A stretch of DNA of 64,000 bases, taken from the NCBI GenBank assembly GCA_947044405.1, contig CAMRHE010000354.1, forward strand, positions 868,001 to 932,000, in the 5' to 3' direction. This stretch comes from Leptodactylus fallax. Its lineage: Eukaryota; Chordata; Amphibia; Anura; Leptodactylidae. Each line of letters starts with the position of its first letter. The first letter of the stretch is position 1. This document shows positions 35,701 through 45,384 of this stretch, in pieces. The translations under genes and the position numbers were made by a program. The notes beneath the pieces are model-generated. The model was given only the letters and a program-made list of their open reading frames with translations, did not search any database and was not told the DNA's origin.

Positions 35701-38643
35701 TGAGATATGATATAGGGTGATGTGCGTGTATATCGATATATATTTAATGACTTCTTTTTTGCCACCAGATCGGCCCCAGGATGACTCTACAGCTGGTAAA
35801 GATTGAGGAGGGTCTTGGTGACGGCAAAGTTTTATATCACAGTTACAGTAAGTTGTCGATCCTCGATTGTGTTCCTTTATACAGTCCGGGTGTCCCATGT
35901 TCTGACACTTGTTTGGGTCATGTGGATGCCGCAGTACAGGAAGATTATGGTAAATGGGAGGAATGAAAATGGGGCACAGGATGAGCTTAGAGCTCTGTTG
36001 GGTAATGTATGGGCAGACCCTGATACTGGCTTAGCAGCTTGTGGGGTCCTGGTTAACAGGTCCCAGCGCCCGCCATTGTGGATGCTGTGGCTGCATTGTA
36101 TACCCTCAGTACGTCAAAGGTCTGTTCGCTCTTCTATGGTCTCATTGTTACTGGTTTTTTTTTTTTTTGTCCATCTCAGTCAAAAAGACAGAAGAGGAGA
36201 TCAAGGCCATGCTGAAGCGTAAAGAGAAGAAGCTGAAACAGAAGAGCGAGCGGAGGAAGAAGCAGGAGCAGAACGTAAAGCGCAAGGAGGAGCTGAAAGT
36301 GGAGAATAAGTGAGTGTGAGCCCATGCTCCAGCATTACAGAGAGAGGAGCTGGCCGCCCACCAGGACGAGAACAGGCAACGGCCAGTGCAGACCATGTGC
36401 AGGGGTTGTGTAGGACTCTAAAACATGTCTGCTTTCCTCTTCTCAGGAAGTGACATCACGTCCATTGGTCACATGGCAATACTACATCTCCATCCCATTA
36501 AAATGAATGAGACTGAGCTGCAGCATGGCCATGTGACCCACAGGTACGATGTCACTTCCTGGGAAGAAGAAAGCAGCCATGTTTTCGAAGCCCTGCACAA
36601 CCCCTTTAAAGGGGTTGTCCCATCACAGATAGCTCTTCCCTGTCTTGTGGATAGGGGGATAAGTGTGACATTGCTGGGGGTCCGACCACAAGGTACCACA
36701 GCGATCAGGAGAATGGGGGACTGAAAGCGTCTTTGTGAATGATGTGCCCCCATTCTGGAGACACATTCTGTAGCCATGGTGTTGGTGAGAAACTAAAGCC
36801 CTGCTCCCGTTCACTTGAATAGGAAGTAGAGCTCCTTCTGGCCGTATACCCTCTATACAGCATCAGAGCCCCACCGATCAGATACTGATGACTTGTCCTG
36901 TGAATAGGCTATCAGTATCCAAAACACACGGGGTCTTGGGCAGTCCCCTTTAAACCTTTGACCTGTCACCTTACCAATATATAGAGCCTCATTCCTGATC
37001 TTTTACCACCAGGAAGCGCAGCTTGGCTGGCATGAAGAGGAAGAGACCAGAGGATGAAGACAGTGACGCGGAGGACCCCGGAACCGCTGTACAAGATCCA
37101 GCAGACGTGTCTGAAGATGATGATGCAGAGTATTACAGACAGACGGTCGGAGAGGAACCAGACAAAGGTACGCCTGCTATAGGGCTGTAGTGACAGGCAC
37201 AATATGTCAGCTCTGCATTTTTACGTAGTGTCTTCCGTACATCATATGTGGCCATTCTTGTTTTCTTTGGGTGTTTTTATCTTATGCACTGCACACTATA
37301 CCTTTAAGAATATGGGCGCCTGCAGTTAAAGGGGTTTTCCAGGACTTATATATTAATGACCGATCCTTATAATGGGTTATCAGTATTTGATCGGTGAAGG
37401 TCTGACACTGGCTGAAGAACCCGAAGCGTTCGGGGGAGTGTTGCAGCCTCATTGTATACCAGACACAGTGCCACACATTGTATAGTGGCTGTGCTTGGTA
37501 TTGCAGCTTAGCTTCATTCACTTGAATGGGACCGAGATGCTGCTGTACCATGTGACCAATAAATGCGAGCGCCCTGTCTTCAAACAGTTGATCAGCTGGG
37601 GTCCCAGGTGGCAGCCCACCATCGACCTGTTGTTGATAACCTTTCTTTAAGGGGTTATTCAGCCCCATATGGATGATCAGTATGTGGACGGTGGGTTCAG
37701 ACAGGACCCTGCACAGCTGTCATGGCAGGCTCTGGGTGCTGGAAACCACTGCAGTGGACAGGGAGAGTGTGTAGAACATCTCGCTCATTTAACCTCTAGA
37801 TGTCTGGGGATCCAACTAAGGAGGTCTCTTTTTGGTCTTCCCATTATTGACCTCCAGAACATGGTCATGGGCAATCGAGTGCTTAAATATGGCAGCCATG
37901 AACATCCTACATTAATCTGCTGCTACAGTTTTATCATAGGATACATGTGTGCCATTCAGAACACCAGGAAAGCTGAGTAACTAAGCTGTTATGAAGGGTG
38001 CACATGTCTGCAGATTTCGCCAGTCACTTCCCTGCCCACTGTAGGGGAAACACATGGTTGGCCGCAAACGATCGATGGGATTTCCAGATGCCAGACCTCT
38101 TGTATGCCCTGTACATTGTGCGGGTTTGCTTCTATGTACACCTTAATCACCTGGGATAATTTTTACCGTCTTCTGACTCTTCCTTCCTCCTTGCAGATCT
38201 CTTCCTTCATGGTAAGAAGTCGGCGCCAAGACGGAGATCTGGCCCTCCTCAGAAGAAATTCAAAAAATCTAAAGTCTCCATGAAGCAGGGCGAGGCCTCC
38301 CCCCTCCTCCAGCGGACACCACAAGGCCAAGTTCTCCTTAGACAAAAGATCCAAGAGCCCCAAAGGATCCAAGAGCCCCAAAGGATCCAAGAGCCCCAAA
38401 GGACAGTCGCCCAGAGCCGGTCACAAGGGACAGAAATCCTTTAAGAAAGGACAGAACTCCTTCAAAAGCCCCGAAGGTCGATCCCCCAACAAGCAGCACT
38501 TCAGGATGGGGAACAAAAAGCAGATGGGATCCAAGAAGGTATTCGGCTCTAAAGACGCAAAGCGGGGGAAGAAGGGCAAGTTTACCGGAGGACCTAAAAC
38601 AGGGGGTCCGAAGGGGAAAGCCTTCAGGCATAAGAAGAAGTGA
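26163..38643 (+). CDS. PPAN: Peter pan homologue, Ssf1-type Brix-domain ribosome assembly factor (12 coding exons)
   Basis: Nucleolar 60S assembly factor related to yeast Ssf1/Ssf2, needed for pre-rRNA processing. Coding exons: 26163-26177, 28903-29073, 29445-29546, 30663-30713, 31147-31317, 31654-31730, 33965-34072, 35507-35630, 35769-35847, 36180-36309, 37013-37167 and 38197-38643. The Brix domain covers about residues 29-300, with clear PPAN blocks: VRKNNSLKDFVAVAGPLGVT, HRMHEQQFAFPPLLVLNNFG, HVKLMATMFQNMFPSINVHK and EIGPRMTLQLVKI. A lysine-rich coiled tail, an acidic EDEDSDAED segment and a basic tail with KSPKGS repeats follow. The start codon sits behind a CRE/ETS/E-box promoter and begins MGKDK. 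If the C6 run at 38299 is read as C5 the protein is 542 residues (human is about 470); as written the frame ends early at 38442. Intron 5 hosts a snoRNA. Confidence 0.95.
26700..28725 (+). repeat. About 37-copy minisatellite filling PPAN intron 1, with YY1-core motif
   Basis: Units of about 43-65 bp made of TATGGCGGCTGCCACCGTCC, TCTTTTCCTCTGTGTGTCGC and a variable CT run. About 29 of the units keep ATGGCGGCTGCC exactly. ATGGCGGC is the core of the YY1 site, in the orientation usual just downstream of promoters. The AAG or AAA that normally precedes it is TCT here. Three forward frames read through (up to 831 codons) because the units lack stops; no protein is claimed. Confidence 0.93.
28903..29073 (+). 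CDS. PPAN: PPAN exon 2, start of Brix domain
   Basis: 57 codons from TKNQKKLHAAAAHN to FTASSLK, including PHSFVFHRG and DVRRTMEPFTAS, strongly conserved in PPAN. The acceptor TTTCTTCCTTAG lies about 180 bp after the intron-1 array ends. Confidence 0.94.
29445..29546 (+). CDS. PPAN: PPAN exon 3
   Basis: 34 codons, VRKNNSLKDFVAVAGPLGVT onward to MNVNF; GTAAGT donor. Confidence 0.95.
30663..30713 (+). CDS. PPAN: PPAN exon 4
   Basis: 17 codons, KFVRLPRGPTLHFRVEQ; donor GTTGGT is weak but frame and homology fix it. Confidence 0.92.
31147..31317 (+). CDS. PPAN: PPAN exon 5
   Basis: 57 codons, YSLMKDVVSSLKKHRMHEQQ to INVHK, the most conserved part of the Brix domain. Confidence 0.96.
31480..31554 (+). 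ncRNA. SNORD105: Box C/D snoRNA, SNORD105 homologue, in PPAN intron 5
   Basis: A 75-nt box C/D unit in the sense orientation. The terminal stem is GGATGTC (31480-31486) with GACATCC (31548-31554). Box C is TGATGA (31489-31494), D' is CTGA (31509-31512), a C'-like CATGATC is at 31521 and D is CTGA (31544-31547). The guide before D, TAAAGTAAA (31531-31539), pairs with 18S UUUACUUUG (one U-G wobble). The fifth base before D, A31539, faces the first U of that stretch. From the spacing of the known pseudouridines 801, 814, 815 and 822, I take this as U799. Human SNORD105/105B, hosted in PPAN introns, direct Um799, so position and target agree. The RNA ends 99 nt before the exon-6 acceptor, typical for intronic snoRNAs. 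Oddity: the base before TGATGA is C, not a purine. The D' guide target is unknown. Confidence 0.88.
31654..31730 (+). CDS. PPAN: PPAN exon 6
   Basis: Encodes VSLNTIRRCILIDYNEDTQL to FRH; the Tyr codon is split TA|C with exon 7. Confidence 0.94.
32752..32792. repeat. TA/TG microsatellite in PPAN intron 6
   Basis: Alternating TATATA with a TGTGTG interruption. Confidence 0.9.
33965..34072 (+). CDS. PPAN: PPAN exon 7
   Basis: Encodes SVKVVPVGMSKGMKKLLQEK and NMSRWEDISELLV. Ends AA before GTAAGT, completed by A of exon 8 as Lys. Confidence 0.95.
34298..35098. mobile_element. TTAACCC-ended non-autonomous DNA transposon in PPAN intron 7
   Basis: Starts TTAACCCCTGGGTACATG and ends CGTCACGTAAGGGTTAA. 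The interior is AT-rich and frog-repeat-like with no ORF. piggyBac-type ends are suggested but not proven. Confidence 0.5.
35095..35465. mobile_element. T2-like MITE in PPAN intron 7
   Basis: Ends TTAAAGGGGTTTCCCAGTC and, on the opposite strand, TTAAAGGGGGTGTCTAGTC, both continuing AAACTGG. It shares its left TTAA with the neighbouring element. Confidence 0.7.
35507..35630 (+). CDS. PPAN: PPAN exon 8
   Basis: Encodes GANLSESEAEQDGDHNITEL and GNMKAQQSAVRLTE, all signature PPAN residues; GTGGGT donor. Confidence 0.95.
35769..35847 (+). CDS. PPAN: PPAN exon 9, end of Brix domain
   Basis: Encodes IGPRMTLQLVKIEEGLGDGK to HSY after a short 138-bp intron; the Ile codon A|TC is split with exon 10. 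Confidence 0.95.
36180..36309 (+). CDS. PPAN: PPAN exon 10, charged helix
   Basis: Lys/Glu-rich segment from KKTEEEIKAMLKRKEKKLK onward, probably a long helix; ends AA before GTGAGT. Confidence 0.93.
36606..36953. mobile_element. T2-like MITE in PPAN intron 10
   Basis: TTAAAGGGGTTGTCCC at the left and TTAAAGGGGACTGCCC read from the right, each starting in TTAA. Confidence 0.65.
37013..37167 (+). CDS. PPAN: PPAN exon 11, acidic segment
   Basis: Encodes KRSLAGMKRKRPEDEDSDAE, then SEDDDAEYYRQTVGEEPDK; one base of the next Asp codon is at its end. Confidence 0.92.
37326..37650. mobile_element. T2-like MITE in PPAN intron 11
   Basis: TTAAAGGGGTTTTCCAGG at the left; the right end TTAAAGAAAGGTTATC is more diverged. 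The interior TATACCAGACACAGTGCC and TTCACTTGAATGGGA is shared with other frog T2-like copies. Confidence 0.6.
38197..38643 (+). CDS. PPAN: PPAN terminal exon with an apparent one-base frameshift
   Basis: Starts DLFLHGKKSAPRRRSG in the incoming frame. After the C6 run at 38299-38304 the genuine tail continues in the +1 frame: three SKSPKG repeats, many KK/GK pairs and a final RHKKK before TGA at 38641. Read literally the frame gives three IQEPQR-type repeats and stops at TAA 38442. The basic frame matches the family's tail composition, so the extra C is probably a sequencing error or an allelic indel. Confidence 0.88.
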
Positions 38644-38727
38644 CCATGAGAGGGCGCCACTACGGACGTTCCCTGTAAATAACTGTAATTATAAGGTGTG
38701 AAGCTGCTTTATTTCATGAGGCCTACA

Positions 38728-38733
38728 AATAAA
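38728..38733 (+). promoter_or_regulatory. PPAN polyadenylation signal AATAAA
   Basis: AATAAA is 85 bp after the TGA at 38641, giving a short 3' UTR. This also supports the downstream TGA as the real stop. Confidence 0.75.
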
Positions 38734-39165
38734 ACAAAGGATTTTACACTTCATTTACCTGTCCCTGGTTTGGACCTCAAAAGGGGTGGAGTTTATGCTA
38801 ATGTGGTGTTACTGGGTGGGGCAGGATTGTCACTCCTTTTTTATTTTATGCATCCAGTATGATGATACAATATGTGCAATGGTTGGCCAGTTGCATGGTG
38901 GGATGTGGCGCGATCACAGGGCACACAACATTCCCTCAATGCAATGCAACCTTGTGATAAAGAGGGCTGCATTCCAAAATAGTGGTGTTGTGTCCCTCTG
39001 CACTCCTGGCAGCTATTTAACCCCTTCCTGCGCATGCTCAATGTAGGTACTTATTCCAGCATGTATATAGTGATAGCACAGTACTAGGAGATCATAGAAG
39101 TCTGCTGTCCGCACCGCTAGTACCTTCTATGGTTATTACAAATAAGTATAAGGTTAAGCTGCAGC
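38734..39165. other. PPAN 3' flank
   Basis: No feature recognised before the 97-bp repeat begins. Confidence 0.4.
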
Positions 39166-39173
39166 CTATGGAC

Positions 39174-39650
39174 TGAAGAGTGCAGCTCTGGAGTATAATA
39201 CAGGATGTAACTCAGGATCAGTACAGGATAAGTAATGTAATGTATGTACACAGTGACTGTACCAGCAGAATAGTGAGCGCAGCTCTGGAGTATAATACAG
39301 GATGTAACTCAGGATCAGTACAGGATAAGTAATGTAATGTATGTACACAGTGACTGCACCAGCAGAATAGTGAGAGCAGCTCTGGAGTATAATACAGGAT
39401 GTAACTCAAGATCAGCACAGGATAAGTAATGTAATGTATGCACAGAGTGACTGCACCAGCAGAATAGTGAGTGCAGCTCTGGAGTATAATACAGGATGTA
39501 ACTCAGGATCAGTACAGGGTAAGTAATGTAATGTATGTACACAGTGACTGCACCAGCAGAATAGTGAGTGCAGCTCTGGAGTATAATACAGGATAAGTAA
39601 TGTAATGTATGTACACAGTGACTGCACCAGCAGAATAGTGAGTGCAGTCC
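39174..39650. repeat. 97-bp tandem repeat
   Basis: Nearly five copies of a 97-bp unit with GTGCAGCTCTGGAGTATAAT and GTACACAGTGACTGCACC; the last copy lacks an internal block of about 30 bp. Confidence 0.93.
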
Positions 39651-40289
39651 ACAAATGGAAAGGAAATCTACTGCGATGCTGTAGTCCTGTGGATTTCCTG
39701 TTTGGCCTAGCAGCGGGCGGTGGTGTAATATGAGGGAAGTGTAATGTGGACATCAATATTTCAGCATTATATGGCGGTTTTGGTCTGTGACACATCTGGC
39801 TTGTGTGTTACTATTGAGGTGGAGCTGTGTATTTTTCATGAATGGTAGACATACATGGGAGAGATTTACTAAAAATGGAGCAGTTGTTGCCCATATCAAC
39901 TGATCTGCATCTTCTGTGGTATGCCGGGTGAGGGTCAGTCGCTGGAGACCATTGTTTTGTACAGGTCATGGATAAGAGGGGCACCATTTCTGGAAATACT
40001 CCCCATACAATAACGTGTCACAGTGAGCAGGTTGTTCCCGCAGACTGTTGGGGTGATCACCAGATCTTTGGCTATGCCATCTCTAGTAGGGCGAGTAGTG
40101 GCTGCTGATATCGTACAGAATGACTGGGATACCTACCATTTAACCATTAAGATGCCCAGATGAAAAGAAACCAGGGCACATAAGTGAAAACAATGGGCTC
40201 CCATGGCAGTTGAAGAGAAAAATAAAATCCCATTGGTGATCTATTAGACGCTGGCTCTTGCCACAAGAAGGCGCAAAAGTGGCTTCTGC

Positions 40290-41165
40290 TGGTTTATAAA
40301 AAGGCTCTTAGAGGCTGCTTTTGGGTAGTGTACGTATTTGTGAAAAATCGTTTACTGGTAGACATGCCTTTACGACGCACGTAGACATTTGTGCCTGTTG
40401 ACAGATTTTGAGAGGCCGCATCATTGGACTGAGAAGCAAAATGGTTTTGATGAATTCTCACCATCTAGGCCATTCTGTTGTAGTGGTTGGGAGATGTTGG
40501 GCAGTGGTTACGTGACATCATACATATGTTAAACGGGCTCTGCATGGCCAAGATAGATCACCAGTAGAGTAGAGTAGTGGAGTGTTTGATCCGCCAACAA
40601 CCATGAACAGCTCCCGCAGTTTCCTTGTCCACCATCCAGACATCGGAGGTACCTTCATTACACACCTCTGTCTCTGCCCAGACCGTTACCAGGCACTTAA
40701 TAGAAGGGAAATTTTGGTGTCATGGCGCCAATTACATGTCTTACGAATGACAGCCACCACTGCTACAGATTGGAACCGTATCATCTTTAGCAATTAATCC
40801 AGGTTCTGTTTAGGATCAAACAATGGTCTTGTTCAAGTATGGAGGCCTTGTGGTGAGCTCTTCAATCCTGCCTCTGCTGTGGAGTAACACACTGCCCCCT
40901 GCTGGTGTGATGATCTGGGGAGTCATCACATAGGACAGTCACCCTAGTAGTGATCCGACGGTGGCCAACTGGCAATTTTCTACAGGATATGCTCACCCAC
41001 ACACACAAGGGTTTCCCAGGAATGTCTTCACCGGATTATAACACTTCCTTGGCCTGCCCGGTAACCAGATTTATCGCTAATCCAGCTGGGGCACCAACCT
41101 ACAAATGTGCAGGATCTACAAGTCCAGCGGCAACATTTGTGGGCAAATGTGCTGTAGGATACCAT
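40290..41165 (+). mobile_element. Tc1-like fragment, same family as 3757-4275
   Basis: Shares AAAAAGGCTCTTAGAGG, CAAGTATGGAGGCCT and TGTGCAGGATCTACAA with the COL5A3-intron copy; frames are broken. Confidence 0.6.
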
Positions 41166-41179
41166 ACTGGTGAGAGTTA

Positions 41180-42720
41180 CAGTGGCTTGCATAAGTATTC
41201 ATACCCTTTTGAACTTTTTCCCATTTTGTCACCTTAAAACCACAAACTTAAATGTATTTTATTGAGATTGTCAGTGATAACCAACACAAAGTAGCAGATA
41301 ATTATGAAGTGGAAGGAAAATGATACATGGTTTACAAAATTTGAATCAAATAAAAATCTGTAAAGTGTGACGTGCAAAAGTCTTCAGCCCCCCTATATCA
41401 ATACTCTGCACCTTTCCCTGCAATTCCAGCTGCAAGTCTTTTGGGGTCTGTCTCTACCAGCTTCGCACATCTAGAGACTGAGATTTTTGCCCCTTCTTCT
41501 TCTTTGCAGTCAGATTGGATGGAGCGTCTGTGAACAGCAATTTCATGTCTTGCCACAGATGCACAATGGGATTTAGGTCTGGACTGTGACTGGGCCATTC
41601 TAACACATGAATATTCTGTGATCTAAACCATCCCACTGGAGCTCTGGCTGTAAGTTTAGGGTCATTGTCTTGCTGGAAGATAAATCTCCATCCCAGTCTC
41701 AAGTCTTTTGCAGCCTCCAACAAGTTTTCTTCCAGGACTGCCCTGTATTTAGCTCCATCCATCTTACCATCAACTCTGACCAGCTTCTCTGTCCCCCCAG
41801 CATGATGCTGCCCCCTATGTGTCACAGTGGGGATGGTGTGTTCAGGGGGATGAGCAGGGTTACTTTTCCACCACACACAGCGCTTTGGCCTCATCTGACC
41901 AGAGCACCTTCTTCCACGTGTTTGCTGTGCCCCCTATATGGCTTGTGGCAAACTGCAAACGTCACTTCTTATGTCTCGTTCAACAATGGTTTCCTTCTTG
42001 CCACTCTTCCATAACGGACAGATTTGTAGAGTGCACGACTTCTAGTTGTCCTGTGGACAGATTCTCCCACCTGAGCTGTGGATTTCTGCAGCTCCTCCAG
42101 AGTGACCATGGGCCTCTTGGCTGCTTCTCTGACCAGGGCGCTCCTTGCTCAATCTGTTAGTTTAGGTGGACGCCCATGTCTTGGTAGGGTTGCAGTTGTA
42201 GAATACTTTTTCCATTTTTGGGTGATGGATTGAACAGTGCTCCTTGGGATGCTCAAAGCTTGGGATATGTTTTTATAACCTAACCCTGCTTTAAACTTCT
42301 CCACAACTTTATCTCTGACCTGTCTGGTGAGTTCCTTGGTCTTCATGATGCTGTTTGTTCACTAGTGTTCTCTAACAAACCACTGAGGCCTTCACAGAAC
42401 AGGTGTATTTATACTGACACTAAATTACACACAGCTGGACTCTATTAACTCAATAAGTGAATTCTGAAGGCAATTGTGCGCACTGGATTTTATTTAGGAG
42501 TATCAGAGTACAGGGGGCTGAAGACTTTTTACACGTCACACTTTTCAGATTTTTATTCAGATTTGGAAAACCATGTATCGTTTTCCTTCCACTTCACAAT
42601 TATCTGCTATTTTGTGTTGATTATCACTTAAAATCTCAATACAACCACAAATTTAAATGTATTTTAAGGTGACAAAATGTGAAAAAGTTCAAGGGGTATG
42701 AATACTTTTGCAAGCCACTG
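41180..42720 (-). mobile_element. Complete but inactive Tc1-like transposon (1,541 bp)
   Basis: Begins CAGTGGCTTGCATAAGTATT and ends with its complement, flanked by TA on both sides. Long inverted ends continue past GACAAAATG. The minus strand keeps an N-terminal DNA-binding segment (42149-42346, KAGLGYKNISQALSIPRSTV). It also keeps a catalytic part (41454-41894) with FIFQQDNDPK and WPSHSPDLNPIVHLW. The middle is out of frame and the C terminus is cut short. Confidence 0.9.
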
Positions 42721-42845
42721 TACATCTGAAATCTGTACCAGTTTGTAATACTCCTCTTAATAATTCACACACTATTTGTCAGGGGGGGGGGGATTACATT
42801 AAAACTGATAGAGTACCGGTCTTTATAAATTACACACATGTTATA

Positions 42846-43322
42846 TTAAAGCGTGCCACTGCTTATAAAACAACATTTCATAAATGAATATAAGAAACTT
42901 TGTAATAGATCTTCTTAAAGAAATCTGTTTCCTTCTCCAGTTATCAGGCTGTGTTACTTCATGCATAGAAGTCTATGGAGAGGAGGATCCTGCTAGAAAA
43001 GAGACAAATAACTGCTCTTGCTACACTGTGAGTGTGTTAGCTCTACTGACACTGCTGTATCTTCAATAGAAGACTCTACCACTGTACAAAATGAGGCAAT
43101 AAATCCATTAACATCCTCCCCTCTCTATAGACTTCTGTATGTGAGCTGGATCCCGAGACAGTTGTTTTGTAAACCAATAGTCTGAAGATAAGCAGGAGGG
43201 GAGCAGCCTGATAAGTGGAGAAGGAAACATATTTCACTAATATAATATATTGAAAAGTTTCTTATAATCACCTGTACTATCCATTTATGAAAAGTTGTTT
43301 TATAAGTGGAGGTACAGTTTAA
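42846..43322. mobile_element. Foldback MITE
   Basis: TTAA at both edges. The arms GCTTATAAAACAACATTTC and GAAAAGTTGTTTTATAAG are inverted, and CTCCAGTTATCAGGCTG pairs with CAGCCTGATAAGTGGAG further in. Confidence 0.75.
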
Positions 43323-44179
43323 GAACCAGAGAGCTCAGGATGGGCGGTGACCTATGTCACTCCCCAGAGGGACCACACATATAATTAGAGATGTCACCCA
43401 ATGCTCCTGGGTCCTAATGCAAAATCTGTAACCGTGCACCCAGACTTGTATGACAAAGGGGGCCCACTCGGGTCCCAGAACCTGTTTGTGACTTCCCTCT
43501 GCACAGCCTATAGAATACTTCTATCATCTTGCCCAATAGGGCGACAGGTTCATGTACAGACTGTGACAGCCGGTCACACGTCTCCTGACTTCTGATTTCT
43601 TTAGTCTTATGTCACTGGTTCCTCTTTCTTGGGTACAGCCTGTTACATGTCACCATCTTCCTAACCACATGAACATACTTCTCCTCAGTGCCAGGCGGCT
43701 GCATGCACAATCCTGACCTACAGCGGATGGATGAAGGCAATGCACAGCTGAAAGCGGCCATGGACACACCATAAAGGTAAGTTCTTCTATGGATGTTTTA
43801 TTACTTCCTATGTTTTCTCTAGAGTTGAGGTGTAATGCTTTAATTTGCCCTGTGGTGGCGCTACAGGAAAATGAGCATTTGCTCCCAAAGCTTACAGCTG
43901 GTAGCTAGGAGTTTCAACATTGATGTTTTGTGATCAACTCAACGTTGGTGGACCCTGCTGAAAAAGGGTAGTCCAAAATGGAGAGCAGCGCCACCCCTGT
44001 CTATAGTTTGTGTCTGGTATTGCAGATTAACTCAAGTGAAGTGTATGGAGCTGAGTCGCAATACCACACCTATCCTGAAATATGTGGCACTGTTTTGTTT
44101 TTTGTTTTTTTTAAAGAAACTAGCCATGCTTTACTAATCCTATACAACCCTTAACAACTGTGTACACAAAATAAGAAAG
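43323..44179. other. Intergenic, T2-like repeat debris
   Basis: 43960-44110 has the GTCTGGTATTGCAGATTAACTCA-type interior of frog T2-like repeats. No gene is seen. Confidence 0.4.
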
Positions 44180-44495
44180 AATAAAAATCATACCTCCAGA
44201 TGGCGCTATAGTTTCAGGGAATGAAGACAGCACATCTTACCTCCAGATGGCGCCATGGTCACAGAAATGGAAGACAGCACATCTTACCGCCAGATGGTGC
44301 TGTAGTCACAGGAATAGACGACAGCACCCCTAACCTGTAGGTGGCACCATAGCCGCAGGAAGAGAAGATAACAGATCTTACCTGCAGATGGCACTGTAGC
44401 CACAGGAAGAAACAACCATCCTGCAGATGGCACCATACACACATGGTATGAAAACAGCACATCTTACCTGCAGATGGCGCCATAATGACAAGGGG
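44180..44495. repeat. About 46-bp minisatellite
   Basis: Six to seven diverged copies of a unit with CACATCTTACCTGCAGATGG and CGCCATAGTCACAGGA. Confidence 0.85.
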
Positions 44496-44849
44496 AGGAA
44501 AGACTGCATATTAAAGGGAATCTGTCAGGTCAATCTGGGACACTAAACCACCCACAGGTCCTTTACAGAGCTACTCAAACCCCAATTATTTGCCTCCCCC
44601 CCTTAATATTGCGGCCATTTAATATTTATAGGCCGGCACTTACTGAACCAAAATGTAAAAAAAATCAGTAAATATTTCAATAGATATAAAACATTTCCCT
44701 TAATAATATATCAGGGAGAGAAAACAGGATGTCTGATGGGAACTCCGCACCCCGCCATGTACCCATCTGCAGATCTACACTGAAAATACTTGTATATGGA
44801 TATGTATATATAATTTCATATAACTGGGCCACTGGATGAGATATAGAAG

Positions 44850-45065
44850 ACTGGCAGGTAGTATCATACGTAAAAGGCTTAGATACACAGCCTCAGCAGC
44901 ACAATTCTACACATGATAAGTTTAGATACACTGATTCAGAAGCACAGTATCACACATGACAGGCATCGATACAAAGCTCTGCAGATAGTAGCACATAACT
45001 GACTTAGATACACTGAGCTCAGTAGACAGTATCACATGCTAGGTTTAGATACATCAACTACATAG
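44850..45065. repeat. Short tandem repeat, about 50-bp unit
   Basis: Four to five diverged copies around TTAGATACACTGATTCAG and CAGTATCACACATGA. Confidence 0.7.
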
Positions 45066-45384
45066 GAACAAGGATTAGTAAATATTACTTATGGCTAGTG
45101 TAAAGAGGAGAAGGCTTCTACTATAGACAAAATATCCTCTGTTCTTCCCGGAAATTTCCAGACAGATCTTCGCGACCAGTAAATGATGGTGTCCATGTAC
45201 ACCGGCAGCCTCCCATAATCCTGTGCAGCCCCGGTCATATGACTGACGGCACCAACCAGGGATACATGAAAAGTCTCTGCAGGGCCAGATGGGGGTCCCA
45301 AGTATTGGGCATTTGTCCCTTTTGCCCTTCCTATCATTCAGCCCAAAGTCCTGTCTAATTGTGTTCTATGTTATCCTTCTCCTC

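Noticed and set aside
35631..35768. A second box C/D snoRNA in PPAN intron 8, prompted by GGTGATGTG
   Set aside because: No CTGA follows at a suitable distance and no terminal stem forms.
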